Origin: Acidobacteriota bacterium
GTDB lineage: Bacteria; Acidobacteriota; Thermoanaerobaculia; Gp7-AA8
Assembly (NCBI GenBank): GCA_016184115.1
Contig: JACPDH010000022.1
Coordinates: 1-64,000 of the forward strand
Direction of reading: 5' to 3'
DNA: 64,000 nt
Shown here: piece by piece, positions 35,441 to 44,496 of the stretch
How positions within the stretch are numbered: the stretch's first letter is position 1
Layout of the letters: every line of letters starts with the position of its first letter
Notes under the pieces: model-generated
Databases searched by the model: none
What the model saw: the letters and a program-made list of their open reading frames with translations, nothing else
Told to the model about the DNA's origin: nothing
Program-made: the position numbers and the translations under genes

Positions 35441-38086
35441 ATGATTCGAACAGCCGCCATCGTCCTGCTCACAGCGCTCTGCACCCTCAACGCCACCGCC
35501 GAGGACAACAATCCCTCGTCGTCAAAGGCGTCGGAACCGGGCAAGACGCAGGCGGCGCAACCCGCCAAAGACGCAACGCAGGATCCCGGGCTTCGGAAGC
35601 TCTCACGCCGCGAGCGGAAAGAGGCGATCCGCGAGCTGACCGAAAAGTACCGCGACTTTCTCGACAAGGTCGAGCCGATCATCCTCCCCGACGAACTGAA
35701 CGCCTTTCTCCTGCTGGAATCGGACGCCCAGCGCGACGTCTTCATCGACGAGTTCTGGCTTCGCCGCGACCCTGACCCGAAGACCTCGTACAACGAGTAC
35801 GAAGAGGACTATCAGCGCCGGCTCGAGGTCGCCAAGCTTCGATTCAAGTACCTTTCATCCGAGCGATCCCGCTTCCTGCTGATCAACAGCGAGCCCGACG
35901 AGATCATCGATTTCGGCTGCGAGCGCTACATCCAGCCGACACAGATCTGGATCTACAGCTATCTGCCCGGCTTCGGCGAACGCGCGATGTTCGTCTTCTA
36001 CTACCCGAAATACGGAAGCGACTACATCTTGTACAACCCCGTCGGCACCCGCGATGAGCGTGAAGCGCGCTCGCAGCTCATCTCGCGCGACGGCGAGCAG
36101 TCGGGCTACGAGGCAATCTTCTTCGGCGAAGTCGCCAACGGTGTCCGGATGCTTCCCAAGATTCTGATGTGCCTGAACTCCGAGATCTTCCTCGAAGCGA
36201 TCGGCAAGTCGGAGTACAACAAGATGATCCTCACGCGGACCTTCACCGCGCCGCAAGTCGACCAGGAAGGCGTTGCGAAGATCTTCGACCGGATCGTCAT
36301 GCAGGACGCGACCGCGGCGAAGATCTCTGCCGAGCTGAGCGTTCGCTTCCCGGGAAAGCGCGGAGCGCGCGTCGCCGCGGAAATGACGCTGCGGCTCAAG
36401 CGCGCCGAGCTGACCCCCAAAGAGCTCGAAGGAAGCTCGTACTACAACGTCGATGTCGTCGGCGAGATCCTCAAGGAAGGAAAGATGTTCGAGACCTTCC
36501 GTTACCGCTACGACTACCCCGCCGACGGAAGCCCCGAAACGATCCCCGTGATCGTCGAACGCTACCTCCGCCCTAACACGTACCTCGCGCGGATGAAGGT
36601 CATCGACGTGAACGCGAACGTACAGGCGGTCGTGGAGCAGCTTCTCGAGGTACCGTACATCCAGGAATCGGCCGAGAAGCGCGATGCGAAAACGGAGGCC
36701 GCGGGAACGATCGACCGAATGCAGACCGAGATTCGCCTCGGCGAGTCGCAACTCAAGATCGCGCCTCTCGCCGACGACATCCTCACCGGCCTCCAGCAGA
36801 TCGAGGCGATGGTGTCCGGCGACGCGATCAAAGTCGTCGAGTTCTACCTCGACGGCAAGAAGGTCATGTCGAAGCGTGCACCACCGTTCCGCCTCGACCT
36901 CGATTTCGGCGAGGTGCCGCGCACAAGAAACGTACGTGCGGTCGGTCTAGACGAAAAGGGGAGCGTCGTCGCGGGCGACGACCTCACGTTGAACGTCGGA
37001 ACCGATCCGTTCCGCGTCCGTATCGCCTCGCCGCGCGTCGCCATGAGCGTCAGCGGCCCGCTCCGCGTCGCGATGGAAGCGAGCGTTCCCGAGAACAAGG
37101 AGCTCGAGCGGATCGAGCTCTTCTTCAACGAGACGCGGCTGTCGACGCTCTACACGCCCCCTTTCGTCGCGACGATCAACGTTCCGCCTAACAAAGCGAT
37201 CGGATACCTCCGCGCGGTCGCGTACCTCAAAGACGACACGGCGACTGCCCCGGCCGAGGACATCGTATTCATCAACACCCCCGACTTCATGCAGAACATC
37301 CAGGTTCTGCTCGTCGAGCTGCCGACTTCAGTCATCAACAACAAGGGCCATCACCTGACCGGCCTTTCGCAGCAGGACTTTCAAATCCTCGACGAAAAGA
37401 AACCGGTCGAGATCGCGAAGTTCGAGTACCAGAAGGATCTACCCCTGTCGCTCGGCATGGCGTTCGACACTTCGGGATCGATGAGGCCGCGGCTCACGGA
37501 GGCGCAGCGCGCCGGCTTTCAGTTCTTCCGCAACGTCTTGCGGCCCGGCGACAAGGCATTCCTGCTGGGGTTCGATTCGCAGGCACTCGTCATCCAGAAA
37601 TGGACCGACTCGCTCGCCGGCCTGAATGCGGGGCTCGCAAGTCTCCGCGCGGAAGAGGCGACTGCGCTCTACGACGCGATCGTCTTCTCGCTCTACAACT
37701 TCAAGAACGTCAAAGGGCAGAAGGCTCTCGTCGTCATTTCCGATGGCAAGGACACCGCATCGCGATTCACGTTCGACCAGGCGGCAGAGTACGCCCGCCG
37801 CACCGCGGTTCCGATCTACATCATCGCCATCGGGATCAAGACGACCGAAATCGACACCCGCTACAAGATGGGGAAGTTCGCGGCGGACACGGGAGGAGAC
37901 ATCTTCTACATCGAGAAGGCGTCGGATCTGGAGAGGGTGTACGACTCGATCCACACCGAGCTGCGCGCGCAGTACCTGCTCGGCTTCTACCCGCCAGGCG
38001 AGGTCCAGCCGGGAGGGAAATGGCGGGAGGTCAGCGTGCGGTCGTCACAGGGAAAGGCGCGGACGATCGCGGGATACTACCCGTAG
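35441..38086 (+). CDS. secreted GWxTD and VWFA-domain protein
   Basis: An 881-residue exported protein. A signal peptide (MIRTAAIVLLTALCTLNATAE) is followed by a Lys/Ala-rich linker. A GWxTD-type domain covers about 55-220 (FLLLESDAQRDVFIDEFWLRRDPDPKTSYNEYEEDYQRRL). Then come beta-rich Ig-like modules (about 250-650). A VWFA domain of the type abundant in Acidobacteriota follows (667-880), with the metal site DTSGSM intact, then LVVISDGKDTASRF and YLLGFYPPG. VWA domains bind partners through a metal ion. The partner is unknown. It is a single gene, divergent from the cysteine desulfurase by only 25 bases, so its promoter must reach into that coding region. This architecture is one reason I place the organism in Acidobacteriota. 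Confidence 0.88.
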   Translation: MIRTAAIVLLTALCTLNATAEDNNPSSSKASEPGKTQAAQPAKDATQDPGLRKLSRRERKEAIRELTEKYRDFLDKVEPIILPDELNAFLLLESDAQRDVFIDEFWLRRDPDPKTSYNEYEEDYQRRLEVAKLRFKYLSSERSRFLLINSEPDEIIDFGCERYIQPTQIWIYSYLPGFGERAMFVFYYPKYGSDYILYNPVGTRDEREARSQLISRDGEQSGYEAIFFGEVANGVRMLPKILMCLNSEIFLEAIGKSEYNKMILTRTFTAPQVDQEGVAKIFDRIVMQDATAAKISAELSVRFPGKRGARVAAEMTLRLKRAELTPKELEGSSYYNVDVVGEILKEGKMFETFRYRYDYPADGSPETIPVIVERYLRPNTYLARMKVIDVNANVQAVVEQLLEVPYIQESAEKRDAKTEAAGTIDRMQTEIRLGESQLKIAPLADDILTGLQQIEAMVSGDAIKVVEFYLDGKKVMSKRAPPFRLDLDFGEVPRTRNVRAVGLDEKGSVVAGDDLTLNVGTDPFRVRIASPRVAMSVSGPLRVAMEASVPENKELERIELFFNETRLSTLYTPPFVATINVPPNKAIGYLRAVAYLKDDTATAPAEDIVFINTPDFMQNIQVLLVELPTSVINNKGHHLTGLSQQDFQILDEKKPVEIAKFEYQKDLPLSLGMAFDTSGSMRPRLTEAQRAGFQFFRNVLRPGDKAFLLGFDSQALVIQKWTDSLAGLNAGLASLRAEEATALYDAIVFSLYNFKNVKGQKALVVISDGKDTASRFTFDQAAEYARRTAVPIYIIAIGIKTTEIDTRYKMGKFAADTGGDIFYIEKASDLERVYDSIHTELRAQYLLGFYPPGEVQPGGKWREVSVRSSQGKARTIAGYYP

Positions 38087-38122
38087 CGGCACCAGGAGTT
38101 GAGAGTTGAGAATCGAAGAACC

Positions 38123-39073
38123 TCAATCCTTCCCCTCTCCTCGTTCCGCTTTCCGTTCCGCGGCAACCCGCTCGCGTTCGTCCGCGGCGGCCTGGCGCCT
38201 GTCGTTCGCTTCACCCTTGATCCGTTCCGCGATCGCGCACCCGGTCGGAGTCATGGCAAGTCCGCCCTCGGCGGTTTCCTTCAGCCCTCGTGGCAGCGCG
38301 CGACCGATGCGCACCATGGCGTCAATGATCTCGTCCATTGGAATGATCGACTGCACTCCAGCGAGCGCGAGCTGTGCTGCCGTAAGGCCGTGCACCGCGT
38401 AAAACGAGTTCCGCTTCACGCATGGAACCTCGACCAGCCCGCCGACGGGATCGCAGACGAGACCGAGCACGTTCTTGAGCGCGAGCGCTCCCGCCTGAAC
38501 GCATTCGCGCGTCGTGCCGCCCTTCATGTATGCGATTGCTGCGGCGCCCATCGCGGTGGCGACTCCAACTTCGTTCTGGCAGCCGCCGGCTGCCCCCGAA
38601 ATGTTCGCCTTGAGTGAAACGAGCGAGCCGACACCGCCAGCGACGACGAGCCCGCGGATCGTCTTCTCCGGTGCGACGTTGCGCTCCTCCTCGAGCGCGA
38701 GCAGCATGCCGGGGACGACCCCTCCTGCGCCCGCGGTGGGTGCCGCGACGATGACTCCCATCCGCGAGTTCTCGTCCATCACGGCGAGCGAATAGATCAT
38801 CGTCTTGACGGTGAGTGGATCGAGAAAGGTCTTACCGGCGTCGAATGCGGCCGCCATCGTCAACGCCTCGCCACCGACGAGCTTGCCCATCGACAATCCC
38901 GCGTTCAATTTCCCGCGCCTGACGCACTCCCACATCACCTCGCGGCGCTTGGCGAGTGCGTCGAGGATCTGCTGCTGCGTGAAGCCACTCTCCTCCGCAT
39001 CGGCGTCGAGCAGCACCTGTGCGAGGTCGCGGCCTTCACCGGCCGCCAGCAGTTCGTTGAAGCTTGCGATCAT
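38123..39073 (-). CDS. sdaAA: L-serine dehydratase, alpha subunit
   Basis: Converts L-serine to pyruvate and ammonia with a 4Fe-4S cluster. This is the catalytic subunit (316 residues) of the two-subunit form. It has APTAGAGGVVPGMLL, NISGAAGGCQNEVGVATAMGAA and CDPVGGLVEVPCVKRN, which supply the cluster cysteines. The C-terminal 30 residues are a charged Arg/Glu/Ala tail beyond the usual end. It lies 29 bases after the beta-subunit gene. The 36-base gap to the convergent VWFA gene contains a short GTTGAGAGTTGAG repeat. Confidence 0.93.
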   Translation of the reverse strand: MIASFNELLAAGEGRDLAQVLLDADAEESGFTQQQILDALAKRREVMWECVRRGKLNAGLSMGKLVGGEALTMAAAFDAGKTFLDPLTVKTMIYSLAVMDENSRMGVIVAAPTAGAGGVVPGMLLALEEERNVAPEKTIRGLVVAGGVGSLVSLKANISGAAGGCQNEVGVATAMGAAAIAYMKGGTTRECVQAGALALKNVLGLVCDPVGGLVEVPCVKRNSFYAVHGLTAAQLALAGVQSIIPMDEIIDAMVRIGRALPRGLKETAEGGLAMTPTGCAIAERIKGEANDRRQAAADERERVAAERKAERGEGKD

Positions 39074-39102
39074 TCATTCTCCGTAGTGGGCGCACCGTCC
39101 CG

Positions 39103-39780
39103 TCAAGGGATCCTGTCCAAATACCTCGCATCGTCCATCTCGTCGAGCGCGAGGATCTTTGCCAGCCCTTGCGACGACAGCGGCGAGTCGACATCGACCT
39201 GCATGAACGCGTCCTTCCCCCGCTCCTTGCGTGAGCACGAGAGCGACGCGATGTTGATGCCTTCCCGGGCGATCGCTTCCGCGACCTGATGAATCATTCC
39301 AATCCGGTCGCGATAGAAGAGAAGCAGGGTCGGCGAATCGCCCTTATATCGCGCCGAGAAACCGTTGATGCTGAAGACCTCGATCGCCGCGCCACCGATC
39401 GACGAGCCGACGATCTCCACCTCCCGCGCCGCACCCTTCGCTACGATCCGCACCGTGTTGGGGTGCACATCGCCGAGATCCTCTTCGGCGAAGTCGACAT
39501 CGACACCAAGCTGCTCCGCGATCCGTATCGCCTCCGGAATGCGATGGTCGTGAACGTCGAGCCCGAGGGCGCCGCCGACGAGGGCGAAGTCGGAGCCGTG
39601 CCCGCGGAACGTCCGCTCGAGCGGCGGATGGAGAAAGAAGCGAAGCATCACCGGATCTTCGCCGAGAATCTCGTGCGCGACGCGGCCCAGGCGCGCAGTC
39701 CCCGCAGTGTGCGAGCTCGACGGGCCAACCATCACGGGCCCCATGACGTCGAGGATCGGTATCTTGCGATCTGTTCTCAC
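39103..39780 (-). CDS. sdaAB: L-serine dehydratase, beta subunit
   Basis: The regulatory and structural subunit, 225 residues. The N-terminal domain carries VMGPSSSHTAGTARLGRVAHEI, the serine-binding region. The C-terminal ACT domain reads PTLLLFYRDRIGMIHQVAEAIAREGINIASLS and is typical of amino-acid sensing. The start is GTG at 39778-39780 with no Shine-Dalgarno, but with TAGAAT 7 bases upstream. A longer frame is not available. It forms an operon with sdaAA. Confidence 0.93.
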   Translation of the reverse strand: MRTDRKIPILDVMGPVMVGPSSSHTAGTARLGRVAHEILGEDPVMLRFFLHPPLERTFRGHGSDFALVGGALGLDVHDHRIPEAIRIAEQLGVDVDFAEEDLGDVHPNTVRIVAKGAAREVEIVGSSIGGAAIEVFSINGFSARYKGDSPTLLLFYRDRIGMIHQVAEAIAREGINIASLSCSRKERGKDAFMQVDVDSPLSSQGLAKILALDEMDDARYLDRIP

Positions 39781-39787
39781 GGTCGCA

Positions 39788-39793
39788 ATTCTA
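39788..39793 (-). promoter_or_regulatory. TAGAAT -10 box for probable leaderless sdaAB transcript
   Basis: On the minus strand TAGAAT ends 7 bases before the GTG start of sdaAB. A GGAGG seen nearby is on the opposite strand and cannot serve as a ribosome site. Confidence 0.45.
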
Positions 39794-39824
39794 CAGGAGG
39801 GGCGCGGTTTCGCTCGCTTGCGCG

Positions 39825-40634
39825 TCAGAGAAGCGTCGCGACCGCATCGACGACCGCACGGACGCGGGCACGCTCCACGGGAGCGGCGACGTCGCCGTCG
39901 CGTTTGAGCGACGTTCCGACGATCGCGCCGTCGATCAGGCCCCGATAGCGTCGAGCGTTCATTTCGGTCAACCCCGAACCGATCAATAGCGGCGCGTCGG
40001 GTACCGCGCTGCGCAGAAGCACAAAGCGGTGCGGATCGGCCTCGCCGCCAGTTTCGGCGCCGCTCCCGACGATCGCATCGGCAAGACCGCGGTAGCGGAG
40101 GTCCTTTGCCGACTGTGCGGGATCGATCGCGGCGATCGGCGCCGCATGCTTGACCAGGTGGTCGGCGAAGATCGCGACCGACGCCGCACCAAGCTCGCGC
40201 CTTCGGCGCAGAACCGTTGCGGCATCCCCTTCGATGACGCCCTGGTCGGTGAGCATCGCGCCGCTGTGGACATTGATCCTGATAAACGCCGCACCAGTCG
40301 CCACGGCGATCGCGAGCGCGGCAAGTCCGTCGCTGCGCAGCGCGTTGACGCCGAACGGAATCGTCACTTCGCGGGCGATTTCCCCGATCACGCGCGACAT
40401 CGCCGCGATCGTCTCCGCCTGAACCGTTTTTCCGAACGGCTTGTCGCCAAAGTTCTCGATCACCAACCCGGCTGCTCCTCCCTCCGCGATCGCCTTCGCG
40501 TCGCCGACGGCGTGGTCGATCACCTCGGCGATCGATCCGCCAAACAACGGGGCACCGGGCAAAGGCAGTAAGTGCACCATGCCGAAGACCGGCATCTCAC
40601 CGAATCGGGCGTGGAACGAAGCGAGGTCGAGCAT
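39825..40634 (-). CDS. BtpA/SgcQ family protein
   Basis: A 269-residue TIM-barrel protein of the BtpA family, named after a cyanobacterial photosystem I biogenesis factor. Many members occur in non-photosynthetic bacteria with unknown activity. Signatures are FGMVHLLPLPGAPLFGGS, AEGGAAGLVIENFGDKPF, FGVNALRSDGLAALAIA, FIRINVHSGAMLTDQGVIEG, IFADHLVKHAAP, IVGSGAETGG and the C-terminal IDGAIVGTSLKRDG. The ATG at 40634 gives the family N-terminus. The longer frame needs a TTG and adds ten residues. TATGAT lies 6 bases upstream and there is no Shine-Dalgarno. It diverges from the sigma-kinase locus. Confidence 0.88.
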   Translation of the reverse strand: MLDLASFHARFGEMPVFGMVHLLPLPGAPLFGGSIAEVIDHAVGDAKAIAEGGAAGLVIENFGDKPFGKTVQAETIAAMSRVIGEIAREVTIPFGVNALRSDGLAALAIAVATGAAFIRINVHSGAMLTDQGVIEGDAATVLRRRRELGAASVAIFADHLVKHAAPIAAIDPAQSAKDLRYRGLADAIVGSGAETGGEADPHRFVLLRSAVPDAPLLIGSGLTEMNARRYRGLIDGAIVGTSLKRDGDVAAPVERARVRAVVDAVATLL

Positions 40635-40640
40635 CGGGCA

Positions 40641-40646
40641 ATCATA
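40641..40646 (-). promoter_or_regulatory. TATGAT -10 box for probable leaderless btpA-family transcript
   Basis: TATGAT on the minus strand ends 6 bases before the ATG at 40634. There is no ribosome site and no recognisable -35 at 17 bases. Confidence 0.45.
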
Positions 40647-40697
40647 CGCGATGGGTGCCTTCAAACATGGCCTCCGCTATCATGCGGCTCCACCTCC

Positions 40698-41438
40698 ATG
40701 ATGGATCGCGACACGGCAATCGGCGGCGGGAGCTCGCGCTTCCCTGTGACTCGCGCAAGCGTCGTCGAATCGCTCCGCAGCGACGACGCCGACGCGCGCC
40801 GGCGGGCGTGCGAGCGGCTCGTCGCGCTCTACTGGAAGCCGCTATACAAGTACGCCCGCCTCAAGTGGAATCGTTCCAATGAAGACGCGAAGGACCTGAT
40901 TCAGGGATTCTTCACAATCGCGCTCGAGCGAGAGTCGCTTGCAACATTCGATCCGTCCCGCGCGAGCTTTCGCACGTTCCTCCGCCTTCTGCTCGATCGC
41001 TACGCATCAAACGAGCTCAAGAGCGCGAGTTGCATCAAACGAGGCGGCGACACCGTGACGCTCGATTTCGACGCCGCTGAGGATGAACTGGCCCGCATCG
41101 CTGCCAGCAGACCTGACCCCGAAGAGCTGCTCCGACGCGAATGGGTACGCTCGCTCTTCGGCGACGCCGTGGATCGGCTTCGATCGGAGCTCGACGATTC
41201 GGGTCGAGCGCAACAGTTCCGCCTCTTTGAGTCCGTCGATCTCGACGATGCTGCCTCGCGGCCATCGTACCGGGAGCTCGCCGCGCGGCTTGGCCTAACA
41301 GAAACGAAGGTCACGAACGATCTGGCGGCCGCGCGACGCAGGTTTCGCGCCATCGTCCTCGAGACGCTCCGCGACGTGACGGCGTCGGAGCTGGAATTCC
41401 GCGCCGAAGTGCGCGCGGTGCTGGGGATCGAACCGTGA
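40698..41438 (+). CDS. ECF-type sigma factor coupled to a Ser/Thr kinase
   Basis: A 246-residue RNA polymerase sigma factor of the extracytoplasmic-function group. Region 2 reads ACERLVALYWKPLYKYARLKWNRSNEDAKDLIQGFFTIALE. Region 4 near the C-terminus reads SYRELAARLGLTETKVTNDLAAARRRFRAIV, a helix-turn-helix. Extra residues lie between the two regions. The ATG at 40698 is chosen (another follows at 40701); upstream coding would read through the divergent promoter. The stop overlaps the kinase GTG (GTGA), so they are translationally coupled. ECF factors next to Ser/Thr kinases rather than anti-sigma factors are a known class, thought to be switched by phosphorylation. No FecR- or zinc-type anti-sigma gene is adjacent. 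Confidence 0.88.
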   Translation: MMDRDTAIGGGSSRFPVTRASVVESLRSDDADARRRACERLVALYWKPLYKYARLKWNRSNEDAKDLIQGFFTIALERESLATFDPSRASFRTFLRLLLDRYASNELKSASCIKRGGDTVTLDFDAAEDELARIAASRPDPEELLRREWVRSLFGDAVDRLRSELDDSGRAQQFRLFESVDLDDAASRPSYRELAARLGLTETKVTNDLAAARRRFRAIVLETLRDVTASELEFRAEVRAVLGIEP

Positions 41439-42445
41439 TCTGGATCTCCGACGATGCGATCGCGCGGCTCGGCGCTCTCCCCGACATGCCCGACTTCACC
41501 GGCACACGCTACCGGTTGCTCAACGAGATCGACCGAGGCGGGATGGGAGTCATCTACGCCGCGGAAGACGCAGCACTCGGGCGTGAAGTTGCGATCAAGG
41601 TGCTGCGCGATGGACTCATCCGCCACGATGCGGCCGACCGCCTCGAGCGTGAAGCAAAGATCCTAGCCGCGCTCGAGCACCCAGGCATCGTTCCAGTGCA
41701 CGACGCCGGGATGCTCGCCGACGGGCGCGCCTGGTATGTCATGAAGCGCGTCCGTGGCGCTCGCGTCGACACGATCGCGCGCTCCGGGCTCTCAGTCGCC
41801 GAGGCATTGCGCCTCTTCGTCAGAGCTTGCGAACCGGTCGCCTTCGCCCACGCGCGAGGAGTCGTCCATCGCGACCTCAAACCCGAGAACATCATGGTCG
41901 GAGAGTTCGGCGAAGTCCTCGTGATGGACTGGGGCGTCGCGAAGCTCCTCGGGGACGAGTGCGCTGCAGCAGTGGCTTCTCGTCCTCCATCGACCGTGAC
42001 GCATCGCGCCGATCCGCTCGGCCATGCTGCCGGTCGATCCCTGACATCCGACGGCGACCTCATCGGCACTCGCGGCTACATGGCTCCCGAGCAGGAACGT
42101 GGAGAGACCCGGGCCATCAGCACGCGGACCGATGTCTGGGCCCTCGGTACGATCCTGGGCGAGCTGGCGCTTGCAGCGACTGCGCACGAGCGCGCGCGAA
42201 TTCCGAAAGCGCTCACCGCGATCATTGCGAAAGCTACCGCGCTCGATCCCTCGGATCGCTACGCCACCGCAGCCGAGCTGGCGGCCGACATCGTCCGCTT
42301 CGGCGATGGCAATCGCGTCGAGGCCCACAAGGAGGCTCCCTGGGAACGGATCGGACGCTGGGTCCGGAGGAACAAAGTGGCAGTCGCAGTCGTGCTCGCC
42401 TATCTCGCCATGAGAGCAGTCATCTTTCTCTGGTTCGGGCGCTGA
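41435..42445 (+). CDS. membrane-anchored Ser/Thr protein kinase
   Basis: A 336-residue Hanks-type kinase. The domain spans about 25-290: NEIDRGGMGVIYAAED, VAIKVLRDG, HRDLKPENIMV, MDWGVAKLL (DWG in place of DFG) and GTRGYMAPEQ. The activation segment has an insert rich in Ser/Thr/Ala. A single C-terminal membrane helix (VAVAVVLAYLAMRAVIFLWF) ends the protein, with no extracellular sensor. The start is GTG at 41435, overlapping the sigma stop. The sigma factor is the likely substrate, by context. The next gene is 86 bases downstream. Confidence 0.92.
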   Translation: MIWISDDAIARLGALPDMPDFTGTRYRLLNEIDRGGMGVIYAAEDAALGREVAIKVLRDGLIRHDAADRLEREAKILAALEHPGIVPVHDAGMLADGRAWYVMKRVRGARVDTIARSGLSVAEALRLFVRACEPVAFAHARGVVHRDLKPENIMVGEFGEVLVMDWGVAKLLGDECAAAVASRPPSTVTHRADPLGHAAGRSLTSDGDLIGTRGYMAPEQERGETRAISTRTDVWALGTILGELALAATAHERARIPKALTAIIAKATALDPSDRYATAAELAADIVRFGDGNRVEAHKEAPWERIGRWVRRNKVAVAVVLAYLAMRAVIFLWFGR

Positions 42446-42531
42446 GCGGAGAGCGGTCAAAGGGAATCGACGATTCGTTGAATAGAAGAGATGAACGGGT
42501 TCGACTCGAGCTCGACACGAGAGGAGATGCG

Positions 42532-42897
42532 ATGAACAAGGTGCTGCTTGGACTGCTTCTTGGAGGGTTCCTCGGTGTATTCGACGGCTTGACTGCCTGG
42601 CTGACGCCGGCAGTGCGGCCGATGATCATCGAAATCGTCGTCGGCTCGACGATCAAAGGCATGATCGCCGGCATCGCCGCGGGATGGTTCGCGCGCAAGG
42701 TCCACTCGGTGCCCGCCGGCATCGCGTTCGGCCTCGCGGTCGGCCTCCTGCTCGCATACGGCATTGCCGCAATGCCCGACGCGAACGGAAATCACTACTA
42801 CTTCGAGATCATGCTTCCCGGGAGCATTCTCGGAGCGGTCGTCGGCTGGGCGACTCAGAGGTACGGAAAAGCTGCCGAGCCGGTCTCCGCACGTTGA
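42532..42897 (+). CDS. small membrane protein, unknown function
   Basis: A 121-residue protein with four hydrophobic segments: LLGLLLGGFLGVFDGL, a second near MIIEIVVGSTIKGMIAGIAA, a third near AGIAFGLAVGLLLAYGI and a fourth near LPGSILGAVVGW. Gly is frequent within them, as in small channel or Gly-zipper proteins. A GAGGAG lies upstream of the ATG at 42532. The much longer ORF in this frame reads antisense-like Arg-rich text across the kinase gene and is a shadow. It follows the sigma-kinase pair on the same strand, so it may be regulated with it. No family is recognised. Confidence 0.72.
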   Translation: MNKVLLGLLLGGFLGVFDGLTAWLTPAVRPMIIEIVVGSTIKGMIAGIAAGWFARKVHSVPAGIAFGLAVGLLLAYGIAAMPDANGNHYYFEIMLPGSILGAVVGWATQRYGKAAEPVSAR

Positions 42898-42939
42898 TGA
42901 AACTGCGATCGACCTCACAACAAAGGCCGGGAGGGAATC

Positions 42940-43515
42940 ATGGCCGAGATGGAAAAGGCACTCGCGACGCAGATCGCGAACATCGAGAAAAAGACAGGGA
43001 AATCGCTCGAACAGCTCACCGCCGCAATCGGCAAGTGCGGTAAGTCGAAGCATGGAGAGATCCGTTCGTGGCTAATGGAGACCTACGGCATCGGCCACGG
43101 CGACGCGAACACGCTGACGCACGTCGCCCTCAAGTCCGATGGCGAGAGCGCGGCGAAGGCCGCCGGGGCGACGACCGACGACGTCCTCAACGAGATCTAC
43201 TCGGGGAAGAAGGAGCACCAGCGCCCGATCCATGAGAAGCTGATGGCAGCGATCAACGGCTTCGGCGCATTCGAGGTCGCCCCGAAGAAGGGCTACGTAT
43301 CGCTCCGTCGCAAGAAGCAGTTCGCGATGCTCGGTCCGAAGACGAACGACCGCTTCGAGCTCGGCATCAATCTCAAGGACGCGGTCGACCATCCTCTCGT
43401 GAACGCCGTACCGCCCGGCGGCATGTGCCAGTACGTCGCCGCGCTGACTTCCCCGGATCAGGTCGACGCGAAGCTCATCGCCGTCGTGAAGCGCGCATTC
43501 GAGGCGGCAGGTTAG
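42940..43515 (+). CDS. DUF4287/DUF5655 domain protein
   Basis: A 191-residue soluble protein. The first 60 residues match DUF4287 (ALATQIANIEKKTGKSLEQLTAAI...KHGEIRSWLMETYGIGHGDANTLTHVA). The rest matches a DUF5655-like domain (HEKLMAAINGFGAFEVAPKKGYVSLRRKKQFAMLGPKTNDRFELGINLKD). A good GGAGGG ribosome site precedes the ATG at 42940. The molecular function of these domains is not established. It is the last gene of the plus-strand run that starts with the sigma factor and is convergent with the next gene. Confidence 0.82.
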   Translation: MAEMEKALATQIANIEKKTGKSLEQLTAAIGKCGKSKHGEIRSWLMETYGIGHGDANTLTHVALKSDGESAAKAAGATTDDVLNEIYSGKKEHQRPIHEKLMAAINGFGAFEVAPKKGYVSLRRKKQFAMLGPKTNDRFELGINLKDAVDHPLVNAVPPGGMCQYVAALTSPDQVDAKLIAVVKRAFEAAG

Positions 43516-43548
43516 GAGTCTGCGGGGCCGGCCGCTGGCCTCGCCCTC

Positions 43549-44496
43549 CTACTCCCACCCGAGCTCGGGCGCGTGCCTGTAGATTGCGTAGCCGAGCAGA
43601 TGAGACGCGTAGAAGAGCGCCCAGAGCGACAAGATGGAACTTACGATGCCTCCGACGATCGGGATCGCGGAGAGCGGAGAGATTCCGGGCATCGTAAGCA
43701 ACGTCGTCACCGCCGTCGCAACGAACCAGATGCCGATGACGACGAAGTAGTCGCCCCCCACGAGTCGGATCACGCGGCCCACGTAGACCGGGTTCAGCGC
43801 GCTGAGCGCGTTGTCCCACACCGCAATCGTCGCGAGACATGCAGGGTAGTAGACCATCCCGAACGCGAGGCATCCGAGTATGCCGAGCAGCACGGTCGAG
43901 GAGCTCATTCCTCCCTGGAGCAGCGACGCGACCCCGTACACGCCGAATGCAATGAGCGGGAGCAGCGCGACGAGCGTCACAAAGAGCACGCGCAAGGAAA
44001 GCCACGCCATGTCCCAGACGCTGCTCGTGTCGATGATTGGAGGCATCCGCGTCGAGCCGTCGGCCGACTTCCTGATGATCGACAACATCACGACTGTCGT
44101 CGCGAGCGACGCCAGAAATCCGATGATCGGAATCGCCGACAGGATCGCGATGCCGATCAGTGTGCCGATCTCGCCTCCGGCCACCGGGTACGAAAGACCG
44201 CCAACAATGCGTTCGCCCATCGACTGCACGACTCGCGGCGGCCGGGCCTCCGCAAGACTCGAAGGGGTGCGCGGCGATGCTGCCGCCATCTCGAAGTAGC
44301 GAGCGAGCTCGGGATACGAGCCCGCCGGGCGCCACGCGTCCGTGCCCGCGACGGAGAGATCGGTTCCCGGTACGACATCGCCCTTGCGGATCCGCTCGCG
44401 AACCGCGACACGGTCGAGCTCCTCGAATCCGCCGCCCGGCATTACGAGCAGATAGGTCGAGGGAGCGCTCTCTTGCGTGGTCGCCTGATCAGTCAT
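43549..44496 (-). CDS. GYF-like and multi-pass membrane protein
   Basis: A 315-residue protein. An N-terminal GYF_2-like domain (YLLVMPGGGFEELDRVAVRERIRKGDVVPGTDLSVAGTDAWRPAGSYPELARYF) is of the kind that recognises Pro-rich or other short peptides. A linker follows, then a membrane domain of five or six helices (IGTLIGIAILSAIPIIGFLASLATTVVML...YFVVIGIWFVATAVTTLL...SLWALFYASHLLGYAIY), similar to DUF4013/Yip1-type proteins. GGAGG precedes the ATG at 44496. The function is unknown. Similar proteins are common in Acidobacteriota and myxobacteria. Confidence 0.78.
   Translation of the reverse strand: MTDQATTQESAPSTYLLVMPGGGFEELDRVAVRERIRKGDVVPGTDLSVAGTDAWRPAGSYPELARYFEMAAASPRTPSSLAEARPPRVVQSMGERIVGGLSYPVAGGEIGTLIGIAILSAIPIIGFLASLATTVVMLSIIRKSADGSTRMPPIIDTSSVWDMAWLSLRVLFVTLVALLPLIAFGVYGVASLLQGGMSSSTVLLGILGCLAFGMVYYPACLATIAVWDNALSALNPVYVGRVIRLVGGDYFVVIGIWFVATAVTTLLTMPGISPLSAIPIVGGIVSSILSLWALFYASHLLGYAIYRHAPELGWE

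Noticed and set aside
41827-42531. Upstream extension of the small membrane protein frame across the kinase gene
   Set aside because: Residues before the ATG at 42532 are Arg-rich shadow text of the kinase; the GAGGAG site marks the real start.
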